Counted from the first letter of the stretch, positions 35,212-45,500 are shown. The stretch is DNA of 64,000 nt from an uncultured beta proteobacterium (GCA_903823025.1 CAIJRK010000060.1:1-64000); one strand, 5' to 3'. The notes: generated by a model from the sequence alone, not told the origin. Translations and numbers: made by a program.

Positions 35212-36230
35212 CCGATATTTCTCTTCAACAACGCATCGCCTCTTGGTTGGGCGCGGGTTTGTTGCTGGTCAGTGGGGTATTGGTGTTGATCGGTGCCAGC
35301 GTCGGCAGCACCGGGTTTGAGAGCGTGCTAAACGCTTGGCATGACCCGTTGGCGCAGCAAATTGTGTGGGATATTCGCCTGCCGCGTACGCTGGGTGCCT
35401 GGACGGCAGGCGCGTTGTTGGGTTTGGCGGGGGCTGTGGCGCAAGGGCTTTTTCGCAATCCGCTGGCCGACCCCTATTTGTTAGGCAGTGCCTCGGGCGC
35501 GTCGTTGGGCGTGGCCTTGTCGCTGGTATTTTTTGGCGTGTCGCCGTTTGCGACGCAGTGGATTGTCCGGCTGGGTCTGACTGGCGCGGCCTTTGCAGGC
35601 GCGGTCGGCGCGGTGCTGCTCACGCTGATGTTGGCCAAAGGCGTGCAGCACACCTTGCGCCTGCTGCTGGCGGGTGTCATTGTGGGCGTGGTGCTGGGCG
35701 CTTTTGCGTCGCTCACCATGCTGATGGTGCCCGAGGTGATGCAGGCGATGCAGGCGTTCATGTTGGGCAGCACCGGCTTTGTCGGCTGGATGGCGTGCGC
35801 TTTGATGGCCGGGGTTTGGCTAATTTGCATGGTGGTGGCCTGGATGCTCAGTCACGTGCTGGATGGCTTGTCGCTGGGCGAAGCCACTGCGGCCAGCCTC
35901 GGCTTGCCTTTGCCGCAAATGCGGGCGGCGTTGGTGGTGGTGCTGGCGCTGGCGACCGGCACGGCGGTCGCGCAAACCGGGTTAATCGCGTTTGTGGGAC
36001 TGGCGGCACCGCATCTGGTGCGCTCGGTTACCAAAACCACGCATGGCCGTTTGATCTTGCTGTCCAGCCTGATGGGCGGCGTTTTGTTGATGGCGGCGGA
36101 CACGCTGGCGCGTTGGTTGATTGCGCCGCAAGAGTTGCCCGTGGGCGTGTTGACGGCGGTACTGGGCGGCGGCTATTTGCTGTGGCTCATGCACCGCAAC
36201 ACCCGCACCTCGTCAGGAGCCAGTTTATGA
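35208..36230 (+). CDS. btuC: FecCD-family permease, cobalamin ABC importer
   Basis: Inner-membrane permease of the type II ABC importer with about ten helices. Motifs include WDIRLPRTLGAWTAGALLGLAG and the coupling-helix region PHLVRSVTKTTHGR. The start is the GTG at 35208 overlapping the btuF stop, giving 340 residues; a longer frame from 35088 runs inside btuF. The family also moves iron siderophores, but the setting among B12 genes makes cobalamin the likely cargo. Confidence 0.92.
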   Translation: MTDISLQQRIASWLGAGLLLVSGVLVLIGASVGSTGFESVLNAWHDPLAQQIVWDIRLPRTLGAWTAGALLGLAGAVAQGLFRNPLADPYLLGSASGASLGVALSLVFFGVSPFATQWIVRLGLTGAAFAGAVGAVLLTLMLAKGVQHTLRLLLAGVIVGVVLGAFASLTMLMVPEVMQAMQAFMLGSTGFVGWMACALMAGVWLICMVVAWMLSHVLDGLSLGEATAASLGLPLPQMRAALVVVLALATGTAVAQTGLIAFVGLAAPHLVRSVTKTTHGRLILLSSLMGGVLLMAADTLARWLIAPQELPVGVLTAVLGGGYLLWLMHRNTRTSSGASL

Positions 36231-37003
36231 AAACGACCGTTCATTCCATTGCGATTGACGCGCAAGATATTCGTACAAGTCTCGGTCATACCGAGGTTTT
36301 GCACGGCATCGGCCTGACCTTGCAACGGAGTCGCTGGACCAGCATCGTGGGGCCAAACGGGGCGGGCAAATCAACGCTGCTTAAAGTCTTGGCGGGTCTG
36401 TTGCCTCACACCGGCAGCGTGGCTTTGTTGGGCCAACCGCTGGCCACCCTGCCGGGGCGCGCACGCGCGCAGCAACTGGCGTGGCTCGGGCAAAACGAAA
36501 GCACGGGTGACGATTTAACGGTGTGGGATCTCGCCATGCTGGGCCGTTTGCCGCACCAGTCGTGGTTGGCCGCGCCCAATGCCGCCGATCACGCCGCCGT
36601 CGAACAGGCGTTGCGCGCCACGCAAGCTTGGGATTGGCGTGCTCGCTCGCTGGGCCACCTGTCGGGCGGTGAGCGTCAACGTGTGTTGCTGGCCCGCGCC
36701 TTGGCGGTGCAGGCGCAGGTGTTGCTGATGGATGAGCCACTGGCTAATTTGGACCCGCCGCACCAAGCCGATTGGCTGGCGATGGTGCGTGCGTTGATTG
36801 CGCAAGGCAAAACGGTGGTCAGCGTGTTGCACGAAATCTCGTTTGCCTTGCACGCCGACCAGATGGTCATCATGGCCCAAGGCTGCGTGACGCACCAAGG
36901 CAATTGTTCTGACCCCACCACGCACCGCGCGTTGGAAGCGGTGTTTGACAAGCGCATTGCCATTCACGCCTTAAGCGGGCAGTGGGTGGCGTTGCCAAAC
37001 TAA
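36227..37003 (+). CDS. btuD: ATPase of the cobalamin ABC importer
   Basis: A 258-residue ABC ATPase with Walker A VGPNGAGKSTLLK, signature LSGGERQRVLLARAL, Walker B VLLMDEPLANLD and the switch His in SVLHEISFAL. The ATG at 36227 overlaps the permease stop. A longer open frame reaching back to 35366 is out of frame with btuC and only an artefact. Completes btuFCD, energising uptake of corrinoids brought in by BtuB. Confidence 0.94.
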   Translation: MKTTVHSIAIDAQDIRTSLGHTEVLHGIGLTLQRSRWTSIVGPNGAGKSTLLKVLAGLLPHTGSVALLGQPLATLPGRARAQQLAWLGQNESTGDDLTVWDLAMLGRLPHQSWLAAPNAADHAAVEQALRATQAWDWRARSLGHLSGGERQRVLLARALAVQAQVLLMDEPLANLDPPHQADWLAMVRALIAQGKTVVSVLHEISFALHADQMVIMAQGCVTHQGNCSDPTTHRALEAVFDKRIAIHALSGQWVALPN

Positions 37004-37069
37004 ACGGACGTCATCCCTTTTGATGGTATATACAATTGCACTATCCCATTTATTTAGGAGCATTCCATC

Positions 37070-37303
37070 ATGACGACCAGCACTGTTTTCATTAACAACC
37101 GCAGTCAGGCGATTCGTCTTCCGGCTGCGCTTCGCCTGCCAGCTAACGTCAAGCGTGTGGATGTGCGTGCACGCGGCTGTGAGCGCGTTATCGCGCCGTT
37201 TGGGCAAACATGGGACAGTTTCTTTTTGGACAGTCCAGATGTTGCCGACGACTTTCTGGCAACACGCGCCAGTCAGGAACAGCCCGAACGCGAGGCACTC
37301 TGA
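37070..37303 (+). CDS. vapB: VapB-type antitoxin
   Basis: A 77-residue AbrB/SpoVT-like DNA-binding protein: TVFINNRSQAIRLPAALRLP is the usual VapB start, and the acidic C-terminal part would wrap the toxin. A Shine-Dalgarno AGGAG is nine bases upstream and a GTATATAC palindrome (37026-37033) lies in the short promoter region, a possible operator. It overlaps vapC as TGATG. Confidence 0.93.
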   Translation: MTTSTVFINNRSQAIRLPAALRLPANVKRVDVRARGCERVIAPFGQTWDSFFLDSPDVADDFLATRASQEQPEREAL

Positions 37304-37704
37304 TGCTGCGCTACCTGCTCGACACAAACATCGTCATTTACGTGATCAAAAACAAGCCCTTGTCTGCACTCAAGGTGTTTAACGAGCACGCCGGGCACAT
37401 GGCCATTTCCACCATCACGCTGGCCGCGTTGCTCCACGGTGCCGAAAAGAGCAACGCCCCGGCGCGCTCGTTGGGCGTGGTGGAAGATTTTTGCAGTCGG
37501 CTGGAGATATTGCCCTACGGCCCCAAGGCCGCGCAACACTACGGCAGCATTCGCAGCGCGCTGGAAAAGCGCGGGCAAACCATTGGCGTCAACGACCTGC
37601 ACATTGCCGCCCATGCCCGCAGCGAGGGATTGACGTTGGTGACCAACAACCTGCGCGAATTCGAGCGTGTGGAAGCGTTGCGGTTGGCTAATTGGGTGGA
37701 ATGA
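37303..37704 (+). CDS. vapC: VapC-type PIN-domain toxin (ribonuclease)
   Basis: A 133-residue PIN nuclease. Acidic metal-site residues are in LLDTNIVIY (D7), the E of LLHGAE, GVNDLHIAAHA and TLVTNNLREF. VapC toxins cut tRNA or rRNA and are held in check by VapB. The start at 37303 shares one base with the vapB stop. The pair sits between btuD and cobO, splitting an otherwise continuous B12 gene run. Confidence 0.93.
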   Translation: MLRYLLDTNIVIYVIKNKPLSALKVFNEHAGHMAISTITLAALLHGAEKSNAPARSLGVVEDFCSRLEILPYGPKAAQHYGSIRSALEKRGQTIGVNDLHIAAHARSEGLTLVTNNLREFERVEALRLANWVE

Positions 37705-37731
37705 ATAATTTAACTTTTAATTTTTAATCTT

Positions 37732-38301
37732 ATGCACATTGAAACCCCACCCCAAGACAAACCCTACGAAAAACCCGAGGGCGAACGCCGGGGCATCGTG
37801 ATCGTCAACACCGGCGACGGCAAAGGCAAAAGCACAGCGGCTTTTGGGCTGGCGCTGCGGGCGCACGGGCGCGGCAAGGCGGTCAAGATTTTTCAGTTTA
37901 TGAAAGTGCCAACAGCGCGTTTTGGCGAACACCGCCTATTCGAGCAAATCGGCATTCCCATTGAGGGTCTGGGCGACGGCTTTAGCTGGAAAAGTCAAGA
38001 CCTGGCGCATTCCGCCCAATTGGCCCGCGACGGCTGGCAAAAAGCCAAAGCGGCGATTTTGAGCGGCGACTATTTCATGGTGACGCTCGACGAAATCACC
38101 TACCCGCTGATCTACGGCTGGATGCCGCTGGACGATGTGCTGCAAACCCTGCGCGAGCGTCCGGGCCATGTGCATGTGGTCATCACCGGACGGCGTTGCC
38201 CGCCCGAAATCATCGAACTGGCCGACACCGTGACCGAGATGCAAATGGTCAAACACGCGTTCAAGGCGGGCATTCCAGCCCAGCGTGGCATTGAGGATTG
38301 A
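37732..38301 (+). CDS. cobO: Cob(I)yrinic acid a,c-diamide adenosyltransferase
   Basis: CobA/CobO/BtuR-type enzyme attaching the adenosyl ligand to cobalt. The 189 residues contain the unusual P-loop [14 protein letters not shown] near residue 25, then [28 protein letters not shown] and [11 protein letters not shown]. Needed both for new synthesis and for converting imported cobalamin to coenzyme form. It abuts bluB with no gap. Confidence 0.97.
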   Translation: MHIETPPQDKPYEKPEGERRGIVIVNTGDGKGKSTAAFGLALRAHGRGKAVKIFQFMKVPTARFGEHRLFEQIGIPIEGLGDGFSWKSQDLAHSAQLARDGWQKAKAAILSGDYFMVTLDEITYPLIYGWMPLDDVLQTLRERPGHVHVVITGRRCPPEIIELADTVTEMQMVKHAFKAGIPAQRGIED

Positions 38302-39084
38302 ATGCCACTGATGAGCCATTCTGATTCAAATCCAGTCCGTTTACCGGATGCCGAACCCGTGCCTCCCGCGACAGAATTTGCATTTTCTGCTGATGAACGA
38401 GGCGCGGTGTACCGGACTATTTTTGAGCGGCGCGATATGCGGCACTTTTCTGGCGGCACGGTCGCGCCCGACGTGATGCGGCGTTTGCTCACCGCCGCGC
38501 ACCACGCGCCCAGCGTGGGTTTTATGCAGCCTTGGCGTTTCATTCGTGTGAGTCATTTGTCCTTGCGCCAGCAACTTCATGCGCTGGTCGAACAGGAACG
38601 GGTGTTGACGGCGCAAGCGTTGGGCGAGCGTGAAGACGCCTTCATGCGGCTCAAGGTGGAGGGTTTGCTGGACGCCGCCGAACTGTGGGTGGTGGCGCTG
38701 GCCGATGGCCGCGAAAAGCACATCTTTGGCCGTCGCACTTTGCCGCACATGGACTTGGCCTCTGCGGCTTGCGCCATTCAAAACCTGTGGCTGGCCGCGC
38801 GGGCTGAAGGGCTGGGCGTGGGTTGGGTGTCGTTGTTTGATCCGGTCGCAGTTGCCGCGTTGTTGCAGATGCCTGCTGGCGCCGAGCCGATTGCGCTGCT
38901 CTGCATCGGGCCAGTCCATGCTTTTTACGAAGCACCCATGTTGCAGCAAGAACGTTGGGCCAAACGCCAGCCGCTGGCGTCACTGGTGTTTGAGAATGGC
39001 TGGGGCGAGCCGTCGGCTTGGTTTGAACCAGCGGTGGGGCCGGACAAGGCCTGCGCTTTGCCTCAACAAAAACCGCAGGTATGA
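38302..39084 (+). CDS. bluB: 5,6-dimethylbenzimidazole synthase
   Basis: BluB breaks down reduced FMN with oxygen to form the lower ligand of B12. The 260-residue nitroreductase-fold protein has RRDMRHFSGG, HHAPSVGFMQPWRFIRV and GLGVGWVSLFDP, matching the family. The presence of bluB means this organism can make the true vitamin form aerobically. A start four codons later (MSHSDS) is possible. Last gene of the B12 run. Confidence 0.95.
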   Translation: MPLMSHSDSNPVRLPDAEPVPPATEFAFSADERGAVYRTIFERRDMRHFSGGTVAPDVMRRLLTAAHHAPSVGFMQPWRFIRVSHLSLRQQLHALVEQERVLTAQALGEREDAFMRLKVEGLLDAAELWVVALADGREKHIFGRRTLPHMDLASAACAIQNLWLAARAEGLGVGWVSLFDPVAVAALLQMPAGAEPIALLCIGPVHAFYEAPMLQQERWAKRQPLASLVFENGWGEPSAWFEPAVGPDKACALPQQKPQV

Positions 39085-39103
39085 GCCGTTGACAGCGCCC
39101 GGT

Positions 39104-39991
39104 TTAGCGCGTGACTTTACGCACCTGCACATCCACATCCATGCCCAGATAATCTTCAACCGGACCGCTCCATGAGCCGCTCACCGGTGACGCCAGGCTG
39201 GCGTGGCGGGCCACACCAACACGAATCAGGCTGTTGCCACCGACAAGATTGTTGGTCGGGTCAAATGGAATCCAGCCCGCGCCGGGCAGATAAACCTGCA
39301 GCCACGCATGGGTAGAGCCGGGGCTGGCCGCCACGTCGGGACCGCTGTCCAATCCTGGTGAATAAATATAGCCGGAAACAAAACGAGCGGCATAACCGAG
39401 TTGACGCACCGCTTCAATCATTAACGTGGCGAAGTCGCGGCAGGTGCCACTTTGTAAACGCAAGGTGTCAAACGGGGTTTGCACACCTTCGTCAAAACGG
39501 GTTTGGTACTGCATCGAGTCGCGGATAAATTGCGTCATATTCACCAGCAGCGCCCGTGCACCCAACACGTCATGACTTTGCGTGAACTGATTGGCCCAGG
39601 CCAGCAATTGACCGTTGGGGTCGTCGTAATAGGGCGCCCGGTAATGTGCCAGCACCAATTGTTCTTCAGCGTCGTACTCAAACGGATAGATTTGTGCCCG
39701 GGGACTTAAGGGAAAGTCGAGCGCCCGGGTGCCCGTGTGTTCGACTGAAAACGTACACACAATCTTGAGTTCCGACGCCGGGCTTTGTGGCTGCACCAAG
39801 GCCATGGAGTTGGAATACACGTCTTGAATCAAGCGAATGCTGACCGGCTCGGGTGTGACCTGCAAATCCGTCGCCAGAACCCGCAGGTCATGACTGTCGC
39901 GTGGTCGAAACAGCACCCGATGCACCCCAAATTCGATGGGTTGCGCGTAGCGGTAATGCGTGGTGTGGGTGATGTCGAAAAAGACAGACAT
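39104..39991 (-). CDS. Transglutaminase-like domain protein
   Basis: A 295-residue protein with an N-terminal bacterial transglutaminase-associated domain (DITHTTHYRYAQPIEFGVHRVLFRPRD) and a transglutaminase-like core. The triad is visible: Cys in SGTCRDFATLM, His in STHAWLQVYLPG and Asp in GWIPFDPTNN. No signal peptide. Such proteins may act as cysteine proteases or cross-linkers; they are often found with circularly permuted ATP-grasp partners, which are absent here. The physiological role is unknown. Confidence 0.88.
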   Translation of the reverse strand: MSVFFDITHTTHYRYAQPIEFGVHRVLFRPRDSHDLRVLATDLQVTPEPVSIRLIQDVYSNSMALVQPQSPASELKIVCTFSVEHTGTRALDFPLSPRAQIYPFEYDAEEQLVLAHYRAPYYDDPNGQLLAWANQFTQSHDVLGARALLVNMTQFIRDSMQYQTRFDEGVQTPFDTLRLQSGTCRDFATLMIEAVRQLGYAARFVSGYIYSPGLDSGPDVAASPGSTHAWLQVYLPGAGWIPFDPTNNLVGGNSLIRVGVARHASLASPVSGSWSGPVEDYLGMDVDVQVRKVTR

Positions 39992-40040
39992 GAGGGACAG
40001 CTCCAGTTGTAATGCGTGCGCGAATATACGCGATATGACC

Positions 40041-40583
40041 TCAATTCTTCATGAGTCGCGCAAATGTTTTCCGAAACTTGGCAACCTTGGGTGCGGCCAC
40101 CGCCAGGCAGTAACCCTGTCCCGGATTCTTGGCAAAAAAGTTCTGGTGATAAGTCTCGGCGGGCCAGTCGTTCGCCAGTGGCATCACCTCGGTGACGATG
40201 GGCTGGCTATAAACGCCGCTTTGCGTCATGTCCGAGATCACCTCTTTGGCAATTTTTTCTTGCGCCGGCGTTGAAAAGTAAATGCCACTGCGGTACTGCG
40301 TGCCCACGTCATGACCTTGGCGGTTCAATGTCGTCGGGTCGTGAATCACAAAGAAAATTTCAAGAATTTCACGCAGGCTGATTTGAGCTGGATCGAACCC
40401 CAGTTTGACGACTTCGTTGTGGCCCGTCGTGCCTGTGCAAACCTGTTCGTAGTCAGGCTGCACAACGTGGCCATTGCTGTAACCCGACTCAACCGTTAAC
40501 ACGCCGCGCACCTGAACATACACAGACTCTGTGCACCAAAAACAACCGCCCCCTAAAGTGATGGTTTGCAAGGAATCCGACAT
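40041..40583 (-). CDS. msrA: Peptide methionine sulfoxide reductase A
   Basis: Repairs methionine-S-sulfoxide in proteins. The catalytic motif GGGCFWCTE sits at residues 12-20. VESGYSNGHVVQPDYEQVCTGTTGHNEVV (in pieces) and HDPTTLNRQGHDVGTQYRSG are family landmarks. The 180 residues are typical. No msrB is adjacent. No signal peptide, so it is cytoplasmic. Confidence 0.96.
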   Translation of the reverse strand: MSDSLQTITLGGGCFWCTESVYVQVRGVLTVESGYSNGHVVQPDYEQVCTGTTGHNEVVKLGFDPAQISLREILEIFFVIHDPTTLNRQGHDVGTQYRSGIYFSTPAQEKIAKEVISDMTQSGVYSQPIVTEVMPLANDWPAETYHQNFFAKNPGQGYCLAVAAPKVAKFRKTFARLMKN

Positions 40584-40668
40584 CGTAAATCTCCAGTTAA
40601 AAAAGGCTGAATAGCCCTGTATTTGATCTTACGCGCCACGCCAAGTCCCTACAAAACCCCAGTCCTCA

Positions 40669-40711
40669 TTGACAGTCAAAATGCGGGACGATACATTACT
40701 AACCTTTTAGT
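40669..40711 (+). promoter_or_regulatory. Sigma-70 promoter with inverted repeat, likely TetR operator
   Basis: TTGACA (40669-40674), a 17-base spacer and TACATT (40692-40697) form a near-consensus promoter. Directly after it ACTAA-CCTT-TTAGT (40698-40711) would cover the transcription start, an ideal place for repression by the TetR protein encoded 16 bases on. The leader is only about 25 bases and shows no clear ribosome site. Confidence 0.7.
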
Positions 40712-40726
40712 CATTAACTATTTTCT

Positions 40727-41425
40727 ATGCACCTTTGCCCCATCACGTCTGCCGTCCACGCCAAGCATGAGCGCCGCAAAGAGGCGCGTCCGGGCGAGTT
40801 ATTGAGCGCTGCGCTGACGTTGTTTGTTAAAAAAGGTTTTGCGGCCACACGGGTCGAAGAGGTGGCCAAACTGGCGGGCGTCTCCAAGGGCACTTTGTTT
40901 CTCTACTTTGCCAGCAAAGAAGAACTGTTTAAAGCGGTGGTGCGTCAAAACATTTCTGGCCGGTTTGCCGTCTGGAATGACGAGTTTGATAGCTTTGAAG
41001 GCAGCACGGCGGACATGCTGCGCCACTGCATGACCTCTTGGTGGGAGCGCATTGGCTCGACCCAAGCCTCCGGCATCACCAAACTGATGATGAGCGAGGC
41101 GTGTAACTTTCCCGAACTCGCCGCTTTCTACGAAAATGAGGTCATTCAACCCGGTAACGAGTTGATCGCGCGCGTGCTAAAGCGCGGCGTGGATCGCGGC
41201 GAGTTTCGTCCGCTGGACTTGAAATACGGTGTTTATATGGTGCTGGCGCCGATGATGTTTCTCGCCACCTGGAAGCACTCCCTGGGCGTTTGCACCGGCA
41301 GCCTGCCGCTGATTCCCGAAGAATACATTGCCGCACAGGTTGAAACCTTGCTTTATGGCCTGAGTCTTCACCCGCCACGGGTGCCGGAAATTATTTCACC
41401 CTCCGTCAATAAACCCAACATTTAA
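40727..41425 (+). CDS. TetR/AcrR-family repressor of the adjacent efflux genes
   Basis: A 232-residue regulator. The N-terminal helix-turn-helix lies over about residues 27-65 (AALTLFVKKGFAATRVEEVAK then AGVSKGTLFLYFASKEELF, in pieces), and the C-terminal half is the variable ligand/dimer domain. It is the first gene of the RND operon and ends three bases before the adaptor gene. It probably binds the inverted repeat in its own promoter; the inducer is unknown. Confidence 0.93.
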   Translation: MHLCPITSAVHAKHERRKEARPGELLSAALTLFVKKGFAATRVEEVAKLAGVSKGTLFLYFASKEELFKAVVRQNISGRFAVWNDEFDSFEGSTADMLRHCMTSWWERIGSTQASGITKLMMSEACNFPELAAFYENEVIQPGNELIARVLKRGVDRGEFRPLDLKYGVYMVLAPMMFLATWKHSLGVCTGSLPLIPEEYIAAQVETLLYGLSLHPPRVPEIISPSVNKPNI

Positions 41426-41428
41426 ATT

Positions 41429-42562
41429 ATGAAATATCGGCTGAAATGGATTGTCACAGGCTTGATCGTGGCGTTGCTGGTGCTGGGATTATTCCGGATT
41501 TTGTCGAGCCGACAAGCTAAAAAAGACGCGCTTCAAGGGCAGCAAGCAGCCCTTGACACAGCGCCCGTCATGACGCTGATCGACACTGACCTGGTGCAGG
41601 TCAAAACCATTGACTTGGTGCATGGATTGGCGATTTCCGGGCCAATCAAGGCCGTGAACTCGGCTTGGGTCAAGGCCCGCGTCGCCGGTGAACTGCAAGG
41701 TCTAACGGTTCGCGAAGGCGATGAAGTGAAGGCCGGTCAGCTCATTGCCCGCATAGAGGCCACCGAGTTTCAGGCGCGCGTGCGCCAAGCCCGCCAACAA
41801 GCCGAAGCAGCCAAAGCGCAAGTGGCGATTGCCCAACGCAGCTTTGACAACAACCGCGCCTTGGTGGCGCAGGGTTTTATTTCTAACACGGCATTAACGT
41901 CGTCTTCGTCCACCCTGGCCGCTGCCGAGGCGACCTTTCAAGCCGCGCAGGCGGGGGCCGATGTCGCCACCAAATCCTTGCAGGACACGGTGTTGCGGGC
42001 GCCAATTTCGGGCACTATCGCGCAGCGTCTGGCCCAGTCGGGCGAGCGCGTCGCCATTGAAGCACGCTTGATTGAAGTTGTTGATCTGCGTCATCTGGAA
42101 CTGGAGGCCTCAGTGAGCGCGGCCGACTCGCTAACGGTCAAAATCGGGCAAAAGGCGCAACTCACCCTAGAAGGCGCGACTCAAACACTCGCCGCCCAAG
42201 TGGTTCGCGTGAACCCGAGCGTGATCGAAGGCAGTCGAGCCGTTCGGATTTATCTGGCGATTCAATCCAGCGCCGATTTACGTCAAGGGCTGTTTGCTCA
42301 GGGCACGCTACAAACGGGTCAATCCCGCACGTTGGCCGCCCCTTTAAGCGCGGTGCGCACCGACCAGCCACTGCCTTATGTGCAGCAGGTCAGCAACGGT
42401 CAAGTGCTGCATCGGACGGTGACGCTGGGCGTGCGCGGTGTCTTCAACGGAGAAACTATGGTGGGACTGCAAGGTGTCAATGAGGATGCCTTGATTTTGA
42501 GTGGCACCGTGGGCCTGTTGCGGGCAGGCACTTTGGTTCAACGCCCAAGCGGCGCAAAGTAA
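41429..42562 (+). CDS. RND efflux periplasmic adaptor (membrane fusion protein)
   Basis: A 377-residue adaptor with an N-terminal anchor helix (WIVTGLIVALLVLGLFRIL, residues 6-24). It has the lipoyl/barrel halves (GELQGLTVREGDEVKAGQLIARI and APISGTIAQRLAQSGERV, in pieces) around an Ala/Gln-rich helical hairpin. It bridges the RND pump and TolC. Encoded between the TetR repressor and the pump with gaps of three bases on each side. Confidence 0.94.
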   Translation: MKYRLKWIVTGLIVALLVLGLFRILSSRQAKKDALQGQQAALDTAPVMTLIDTDLVQVKTIDLVHGLAISGPIKAVNSAWVKARVAGELQGLTVREGDEVKAGQLIARIEATEFQARVRQARQQAEAAKAQVAIAQRSFDNNRALVAQGFISNTALTSSSSTLAAAEATFQAAQAGADVATKSLQDTVLRAPISGTIAQRLAQSGERVAIEARLIEVVDLRHLELEASVSAADSLTVKIGQKAQLTLEGATQTLAAQVVRVNPSVIEGSRAVRIYLAIQSSADLRQGLFAQGTLQTGQSRTLAAPLSAVRTDQPLPYVQQVSNGQVLHRTVTLGVRGVFNGETMVGLQGVNEDALILSGTVGLLRAGTLVQRPSGAK

Positions 42563-42565
42563 ATT

Positions 42566-45500
42566 ATGTGGTTCACCCGCGTTAGTCTTAAAAATCCGGT
42601 CTTTGCCACGATGGTGATGCTGGCCTTGGTGGTGTTGGGTTTGTTCTCGCTGCAACGTTTGCAGGTCGATCAATTTCCCAATATCGACTTTCCGGTGGTC
42701 GTCGTCACCGCCGATTATCCGGGCGCCTCGCCCGAGATTGTGGAGAGCGAAGTCTCCCGAAAGATTGAAGAAGGCGTTAACTCGATTGCCGGCATTAACG
42801 CCCTTACCTCGCGCAGCTACGAAGGTCAATCGGTGGTGATCATCGAATTCAAGCTGCACGTTGATGGGCGTAAAGCCGCTGAGGATGTGCGTGAAAAAGT
42901 CGCCGCGCTTCGAGCCAGCCTGCGCACTGAAGTTAAAGAGCCGCGCGTGTTGCGCTTTGACCCGGCGGCACGCGCTATTTGGTCGGTGGCCGTGCTGCCC
43001 GACGACACGGCAGGCACGATCAAACCCATGTCGGCTATCGAGCTGACCAATTGGGCGGAACAAATATTTACAAAACGCTTGGAGAATGTCCGCGGCGTCG
43101 GCTCGGTCACGGTGGTGGGGGGCACCCAGCGCGAGATCAATATTTACCTGAATCCGCAAGCGCTGGAGTCGTTTGGCATCACGCCTGACCAAGTCGTCTC
43201 TGCCGTGCGCAACGAGAATCAGGACTTGCCGGTGGGCGCCATCCGTTCACCCACGCAAGAGCGCGTGATTCAAATCGCCGCCCGGATGCAGCGCCCCGAA
43301 GACTTTGGCAAAATTATTGTGGCCCGCAAAAACGGCGCGCCCGTGCGTATCGAACAACTGGCGCGCGTGGCCGACGGCGCGCAAGAAGTCGAAAGTCTGG
43401 CGCTCTACAACGGACAGCGCACCTTGCTGCTCACGGTGCAAAAAGCGCAAGACGAGAACACCATTGCCGTGGTCGATGGCTTGCAAAAAACGCTGACCGA
43501 GATGCAGCAGGAATTACCACCCGGGATGCGGCTGGCGCAGATTACCGACGGCTCACGCCAAATCCGCGTGTCGGTCGAAAACGTGCGCAGCACGCTGATT
43601 GAAGGCGCTTTGCTCACGGTGCTGATCGTGTTTTTGTTCCTGAACTCATGGCGCTCCACCGTCATCACCGGCCTGACGCTGCCGATTGCGTTGATTGGGA
43701 CTTTTCTGTTCATGAATATGTTTGGCTTCACCATCAACATGATCACGCTGATGGCCTTGAGTCTGTGCGTCGGTTTGCTGATTGACGATGCCATTGTGGT
43801 GCGAGAAAACATCGTGCGCCATGTGCAAATGGGCAAAACGCCCTACCAAGCCTCGCTGGATGGGACGCAGGAAATCGGGTTAGCCGTGCTGGCCACCACG
43901 CTGTCCATCGTTGCCGTGTTCATGCCGATTGGCTTTATGGGCGGCATCATGGGTAAATTTTTTCATGAGTTTGGTGTCACCATCGTGGCCGCTGTGCTGA
44001 TCTCAATGTTTGTCAGTTTCACGCTGGACCCGATGCTATCGAGCATTTGGCACGATCCGACGATTGAAAAACACGGGCGCCACGGACTCGGCGCGGATGG
44101 CAAACCGTGGATTCCGGTGACGCTTTACGACAAGACGATTGGCCGCGTGACCGGTTGGTTCGAGCGTGCCACCGACAAGCTGGTGGACGCTTACCAAGGG
44201 ATTTTGCGCTGGGCGCTGGCGCACAAACTCGCCACCTTGGGGTTGGCCGTGAGCATCTTTATAGGCAGTATTTTTATGGTGCCGCTGCTGGGCACCGAGT
44301 TCGTACCCAAGTCCGATTTTGCGGAAACCAACCTGAGTTTCAACACGCCAGTGGGTTCGTCGCTGGAAGTCACCGAAGCCCGGGCGCAGCAGGTTGAAGC
44401 CATTATTCGTGGCTTTCCGGAAGTGCTCTACACCTTGACCACCATCAACACGGGCAACGCACAGGGAAAAATTTACGCCAGCATTTACATTCGGCTGGTG
44501 AATCGCAAAGCGCGCAATTTCAGCGTGGATGCCATGTCGGTCATCTTGCGGGAGCAGCTGAAACAAGTGCCGGGCATTACCGTCACCCACGTTGGCCTGC
44601 TGGACCCGATGGGCGGACAAAAGCAAATTCTGTTCTCAATCAAAGGCGCCGACACCGCCGAGCTGGAACGCTTGACCCAACAGGCGCTGGAAAAAATCCG
44701 CCCAGTGCCGGGCCTGGTCGATCTGGACTCCACCGCCAAACCCGACAAGCCCACGCTGGACATTGAAATCAACCGCGACCTGGCCTCTGATGTGGGCCTG
44801 AATGTGGCGCAAATTGGCTCGGCCCTGCGCATTCTTGTGGCCGGTCAAACAGTCGGCAACTGGCGCGCGCCCGACGATCAGACCTACGATGTCAATGTGC
44901 GTTTGGCCCCGCTGGCGCGCAACAGTCCAGCGGACTTGGCGGTGCTGCCTTTCACTGTGGGCGCCAATGCGGATGGCAGTCCGCGCATCGTGCGGCTCAA
45001 CCAAGTGGCCAACGTGGTGGAATCGACCGGCCCGAATCAGATCAATCGGCGCGACTTGACGCGTGAAGTCGCGGTCAGCGCCAACGTGTCGGGCCGTTCG
45101 GCGGGCGAAGTGTCTGCCGACATCAAAACCGCAATGGACAGCCTCGTCATGCCGCCGGGTTACAGCTACCAGTTCAGCGGCTCGACTAAAGACATGGGCG
45201 AAGCTTTTGGCTACGCCATCTCGGCGCTGCTGCTGGCCGTGGTGTTTATTTACATGATTTTGGCCAGTCAATTCAAGAGCTTTTTGCAGCCTTTAGCATT
45301 AATGACAGCGTTGCCACTGACCCTCATCGGCGTGGTACTGGCGCTGATGCTCTTTAATTCCACCCTGTCCATGTTCTCGGTGATTGGCGTGGTCATGCTG
45401 ATGGGTCTGGTGACTAAAAATGCCATTCTGCTGGTGGACTTTGCCATTCGCGCCCGGGCTGACGGACTCAATCGTCATGACGCCCTGCTGATGGCGGCCA

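Noticed and set aside
35366..36226. Open frame continuous with btuD running back through btuC
   Set aside because: It is in a different frame from btuC, is Gly/Arg-rich as expected of shadow frames, and the overlapping ATG at 36227 explains the ATPase.
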